This document shows positions 61,001 through 64,000 of a stretch of DNA of 64,000 bases, in pieces; position 1 is the first letter of the stretch; every line of letters starts with the position of its first letter. The DNA is from Desulfovibrionaceae bacterium. GTDB taxonomy: Bacteria > Desulfobacterota > Desulfovibrionia > Desulfovibrionales > Desulfovibrionaceae. The position numbers and the translations under genes were made by a program. The DNA lies in contig JAHZEL010000008.1 of the NCBI GenBank assembly GCA_019421865.1, forward strand, positions 486,630-550,629. Reading direction: 5' to 3'. The notes beneath the pieces were generated by a model, which saw only the letters and a program-made list of their open reading frames with translations, was not told where the DNA came from and ran no database searches.

Positions 61001-63317
61001 CAAGCGCCTGTATGTCCAGCTCCGGGCGAAGGACTCGGAAGGCAATGTGTTCAGCAACAGCGTGGACGTCACCACGGCGGATTATGTCGCTGTCCAAGGA
61101 GTGGAAGACGGCAGGGAATACACCGTCTATCTGCGGCTCGTCGCCGATACCGGCGTCACTTCAGAATGGACGGAGGGTGTCACGGAGAAAGTTATAGGCA
61201 AAACCTCTCCTCCACAGGATATCACAGGTGTCTCTCTGGCTATTGAAAATCCAAGAGGAATAAGGGTGGAATGGGATGAAATCACCGGTCTGCTTGACTT
61301 CTCACACTACAAGCTAACGGGATACGCCGACATGGTGGCGGACTACTCTCCGGCTTATCTGTACCCCTATGGCGACACAGGGAAAATCACCGAATACGTT
61401 CAGGGAGTGGATACGGGAAATCGTGTTTCCGTCAATCCTGCCGGAGCATCCGTCACTGTTCAGGCACCGGCAATTCCCGCACCCACGTATGAAGTTCTCA
61501 CCACACAAGGGGCGCAGATCCGCTGGCAGGACTGTAAGACCACATGGGATATCAGTCGTTATGTCGTGGAAGATGTTTATGCCGGAACGCAAGTCGAATA
61601 CTTCGATCCGCAATTCTCTATATCGCCACGCCCCATAGGCGAGACGTATGAGTTTCATATCCATGCTGTCGATATTTTCGAGAACGCCGGGGTGGTGAAG
61701 AATTTCAGTGTCTCCATCGGCGAAATCGGGACTCCCGTACCAGTGGCATCCGTGGACGGAACTCAGCTTGTCATCAGCTGGCCGGTGATAGCATCCCCCT
61801 TCCAGATAGACGTTTATGAGGTGGCATCTGTGGACGGCGTCCTGCTCGGCAAGGTGAAAGGCACGGCGCTCCGTTTTCTGGCTCCCGCTGCTGGAACCCA
61901 TGAGTATCGCGTACGCGCCGTTGACATTATTGGACAGGCTTCAGCATGGGGCGAGTGTTCTATCATGCTTACGGCACCAAAGGCACCCGTGGTAAACGCT
62001 GTGCTGGAAGATGACCATATTGCGCTTTCATGGGTACAGCCCGACGGCGGAGCTGGAACCGTTCCTGTGGTGGCCTACGATGTCGTTAGGCAATGGGAGG
62101 AAGAGCGCACCGATGGAATCATGGAGACGAAGGAACAGGACTATGGAAGGATCGACGCGCTGTCCCTTTCCGTACCAGCTATTGCTGTCGGCGAGCACAG
62201 TTTTCTTGTACGGGCAGTCGACAACTCCGGCAACCTCAGCCCTTGGGGGAGTGCCGACTTTATTGTTCGGGCTCCGGGACACGTCACGTTTTTCAACTGT
62301 TCGGCCGTGGACAACAACGTAATGCTTTACTACACCGTTCCGAACTCCATTTTCTTCCCTATTCGCGAGTACCTTGTGGAAGAGCTTGAAGACGGCATGG
62401 GGGCGGAAATCGGTCATACGGATTCGCAGTTCTTCGCGGATATCAGAACGGCGGCGGGTGACTACACCTATGGCGTCACGCCCGTGGATATCGCGGGCAA
62501 TCTTGGCGAGCGGAGCATTATTACCATCGCCGTATCCCAACCGCCGGATTTTATTCTGTATTCAGATTATCACAGCCTATTCAACGGGATCAGGACAAAC
62601 ATGGTTCTGGACGGTCTCGGCCACATGATAGGCCCCGTCCCCGTGGACGAAACATGGCAGGAAAACACGGAGCGGGTGGCGGAAGTTCTTGGTGTCGAGT
62701 CCGAAAATGTGTCCTGGCAGGACAAAATCGACAACGGAATGGAGCATGTCATATCTCCACCGGTCTCCCCCGGTGTTTACACGGAAGTCGTGGATGTCGG
62801 CACACTCATTCCGTCCACCAAAATATCCGTGGTACTAACGCAGGAGACTCTTTCCGGTACTCCTTCCGTGACTTGTAAAATAGAGGTGAGCGCCGACAAA
62901 ACCGAATGGAGGACAATGACGGAAAACGGTATGGCCGTTTATGCCGGCTCATTCCGGTATGTCCGTTATACTTTCACATGGACGGATGGCCTTGTGGCCA
63001 TATCCGATATTTATTTCCGCTTGGATGTAAAGCGGAAGATGGATTTCGGTCAGGTGGAAGTCTCTGCCGATGACAACGGAGAAGGATGGATAAGCATGGA
63101 AGAGACTCCAATGCTTACCGGCAAATGGGTGGACTTCGCCATTGACTTCGCCGACGTCCAGTCCTTCCCTCAGCCACAGGTCGTAAACGATACCGGTAAG
63201 ACGGCCCATGTTGTATTTGAGGACGTAATGAATCCCACGGGATTCCGAATCTTCGCTTTGGACAAAAACGGCAACCGCGTGGCGGCCACCATAGACTGGG
63301 CCGCCTATGGAGTATGA
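58062..63317 (+). CDS. Central tail fibre/host specificity protein, lambda gpJ-like
   Basis: 1751 residues. A glycine/alanine-rich hydrophobic segment at about 110-200 contains lambda gpI-like features, so the gene may fuse I-like and J-like parts. A J-type baseplate domain follows (NPFGYVPLVLGKYRFAGPLG, WGHPDMTVTDFRIGDTPLGEF). Several fibronectin type III-like domains lie at about 970-1500. The C-terminal part resembles receptor-binding modules. It determines host adsorption. Confidence 0.9.
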   Translation: MQSDKLKHLPAVITEPELLPPDRVFHVAGRNWSSMKVRRMVCLEGRTVREILIEVLHRSLGNEPTAFQVSVWLDRCRCKVDGVEVSAEKWAVFKPQAGSFVEFIVSPGKGGGGKNVLSSVLMVAVMVASVFTAGAATAAAAGLLGAEFAGGTIYGAAATSFVTIGAASASAGAMAVGALAGMAVMTLGTYALGKICPTVTSPQQAISTSAAKSSQTYSITGSQNAVNPFGYVPLVLGKYRFAGPLGAKSWTKQVGDDQYFNMLVVWGHPDMTVTDFRIGDTPLGEFKDVTHVFHGSTTGNDLQYFGKSYSENSVGAKLKYNEPVTRVVGECDSISVDIYSPAMADVSSGHASSASASFKIEYAPVETENWQTYAESTRFFAPAQYVDCYTGAGQNDAWATTDGTWHVRQSDSDWGIPDWTAGKIQASDPHWNPYPIERYKDKHKHHEWWFRDSWYDAGTSTTLTISAAQTTPLTRTYEWAVPHGEYQVRVTRMSPESDRDTLYNDITWSVMRAVINQPAFNTPIPICVSELCIRASEQLSGYVDNFNALCCSRLPVYNEEAGGWTKDSDGEDVVDETQNPADHLRYLLTSRHALNSPYSLAKVDETALAAFAVYCKTKDYHFDFVCDTEASAWTRWTAAASAGRGAVTTDNDGLFGVTVDNAEKTPVQMFTPRNSWGFSIERSYYTMPHALRVSFYDETEDYEEKEGFIYADGYDKTTATDIVEWNFTGKTRWEDLYKMGRYYLASMRLRPITVTLSTDWEWMMCRRGDVVGVAHDVLMNTFGAARVVSLIYQGTEGSFVYVNREEDKPADGSLPVGVRLDDSVHFSEEAAYGIAIRQSTGKLLTYQITHVLNDITEDMMFANSITEAQVPYIGALASVSTLGSEYAEYLVASISVNSDNSAELSLVPWAMPKILDAESGAIPAWEPVIKLPTIGNKNTLPAPGIREIRSDESVLIQSGDALLSQIAVWWSLPSGIPAEFKRLYVQLRAKDSEGNVFSNSVDVTTADYVAVQGVEDGREYTVYLRLVADTGVTSEWTEGVTEKVIGKTSPPQDITGVSLAIENPRGIRVEWDEITGLLDFSHYKLTGYADMVADYSPAYLYPYGDTGKITEYVQGVDTGNRVSVNPAGASVTVQAPAIPAPTYEVLTTQGAQIRWQDCKTTWDISRYVVEDVYAGTQVEYFDPQFSISPRPIGETYEFHIHAVDIFENAGVVKNFSVSIGEIGTPVPVASVDGTQLVISWPVIASPFQIDVYEVASVDGVLLGKVKGTALRFLAPAAGTHEYRVRAVDIIGQASAWGECSIMLTAPKAPVVNAVLEDDHIALSWVQPDGGAGTVPVVAYDVVRQWEEERTDGIMETKEQDYGRIDALSLSVPAIAVGEHSFLVRAVDNSGNLSPWGSADFIVRAPGHVTFFNCSAVDNNVMLYYTVPNSIFFPIREYLVEELEDGMGAEIGHTDSQFFADIRTAAGDYTYGVTPVDIAGNLGERSIITIAVSQPPDFILYSDYHSLFNGIRTNMVLDGLGHMIGPVPVDETWQENTERVAEVLGVESENVSWQDKIDNGMEHVISPPVSPGVYTEVVDVGTLIPSTKISVVLTQETLSGTPSVTCKIEVSADKTEWRTMTENGMAVYAGSFRYVRYTFTWTDGLVAISDIYFRLDVKRKMDFGQVEVSADDNGEGWISMEETPMLTGKWVDFAIDFADVQSFPQPQVVNDTGKTAHVVFEDVMNPTGFRIFALDKNGNRVAATIDWAAYGV

Positions 63318-63320
63318 TTT

Positions 63321-64000
63321 ATGGCCATCTCGTGGAATATCCCGGCACTCCTGAATAAAATCGTCAACGATATACCTGGAATAAAAACTCTGCTTCAGGC
63401 GCTTGCCAAGATGGACTACACAGGTACGACGGATATCCCTAATGGGGCTGTCAGACTTGCTTCTGTCGAAGGTGGCTATCAGCTGCAAACCTTCAACGGT
63501 ACACAGTGGATATCCGTCGGGAAGCTTATTCATGATACGGATTCTGTGGATGGATACTCTGCAAGCACCAGTATAACAAAAAATACTATTCCCGTGCGTG
63601 ACTCGTCGGGAAAACTCCCCGGCGACATCACTGGAAACGCTGCCACGGCGGACTCTGCAGGTACACTTTCGACCACTCTTCCTATTGCTAAGGGGGGCAC
63701 CGGAGCTACCAGTGCGTCAAGCGCCAGAAGTAATCTCGGAGTACCGCCAACGAGTCATGCCAGTACAGGAACGACGTATGGCCTGGCCAGTGAAACACAG
63801 TATGGGCATGTGATGGCAGGTGGAAACATTCCCGTGGCAGACTCGGATAACGGCAGCGCTGGCACTGATGTAACTCATTTCGCGCGTCAGGATCACAGTC
63901 ACAAAAAAGTGCTTGGAACTGCTAGTGTTTCTGGTGACGTTCTGCTCTCGGACAGCACGGCGGGTACTCGCGGCGCAGCCGACCATGTGGCTGCCTCCGA
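63321..64000 (+). CDS. Phage tail fibre protein, 5' part
   Basis: Open from the ATG at 63321 to the window end (226 codons). ISWNIPALLNKIVNDIPGIK at the N-terminus is followed by fibre repeats with ITGNAATADSAGTLS, LPIAKGGTGATSASSARSNLG, and ASETQYGHVMAGGNIPV, typical of trimeric tail fibres. Starts 3 bp after the J-like stop. The 3' part and any fibre-assembly gene lie beyond the window. Confidence 0.88.
   Translation, partial: MAISWNIPALLNKIVNDIPGIKTLLQALAKMDYTGTTDIPNGAVRLASVEGGYQLQTFNGTQWISVGKLIHDTDSVDGYSASTSITKNTIPVRDSSGKLPGDITGNAATADSAGTLSTTLPIAKGGTGATSASSARSNLGVPPTSHASTGTTYGLASETQYGHVMAGGNIPVADSDNGSAGTDVTHFARQDHSHKKVLGTASVSGDVLLSDSTAGTRGAADHVAAS

Overview
The window looks like the chromosome of a GC-rich Desulfovibrionaceae-type bacterium (Desulfovibrio/Bilophila/Mailhella relatives). 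This is inferred from gene content: a LapA-like RTX adhesin with its TolC, a short malic enzyme, an ArsR/permease/thioredoxin/CcdA cluster, and a Mu-type prophage. No rRNA is present to confirm it.

Positions 1-30115 are chromosomal. They hold the 3' part of gatA, a class V aminotransferase, a malic enzyme and a GNAT acetyltransferase. On the minus strand follow a giant RTX adhesin (6668-12439) and a TolC-family protein (4787-6244). The adhesin has a dialanine LapG-type site near its N-terminus, two near-identical 272-residue repeats, a von Willebrand A domain and C-terminal calcium-binding repeats. Next is a plus-strand unit at 12863-15943: an ArsR repressor with a perfect inverted-repeat operator, an ArsP-like permease, two thioredoxin-like proteins and a CcdA-like membrane protein. 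After it come an AlaA-type aminotransferase, tRNA-Lys(TTT), a small unrecognised gene, a pstSCAB phosphate transporter (minus), and gmhB divergent from hemW-gluQ. Then come proA-nadD (minus), a YfgM-like TPR membrane protein, and a NifA-like enhancer-binding protein whose GAFTGA and Walker B motifs are altered.

Positions 30116-31181 hold no convincing gene and should contain the left prophage end. From 31182 to the window end lies a Mu-like transposable prophage. It opens with a leftward cleavable CI-type repressor and an operator region rich in TTGCGCAA sites. The early operon follows: regulators, MuA, MuB, Gam, a frameshifted HU, GemA and Mor. Next come lysis genes (holin candidate, SAR-type transglycosylase, Rz with nested Rz1), Mu-type head genes (small and large terminase, portal, gp30, protease/scaffold, decoration, major head) and a lambda/siphovirus-type tail (tube, G/T-like chaperones, tape measure, tip proteins, NlpC/P60, J-like protein, fibre). 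The right end lies beyond the window. So the element joins Mu-type replication and head modules to a non-contractile tail, as in D3112/B3-type phages.

Points most worth a second look are: three broken or recoded reading frames in the prophage (HU -1 shift at a G run, an in-frame TGA in a small early gene, overlapping tail-chaperone frames); a leftward membrane protein inserted in the head operon; a probable nuclease-like domain fused to the gp30 head protein; a hairpin that hides the holin ribosome site; and the degenerate sigma54 activator.
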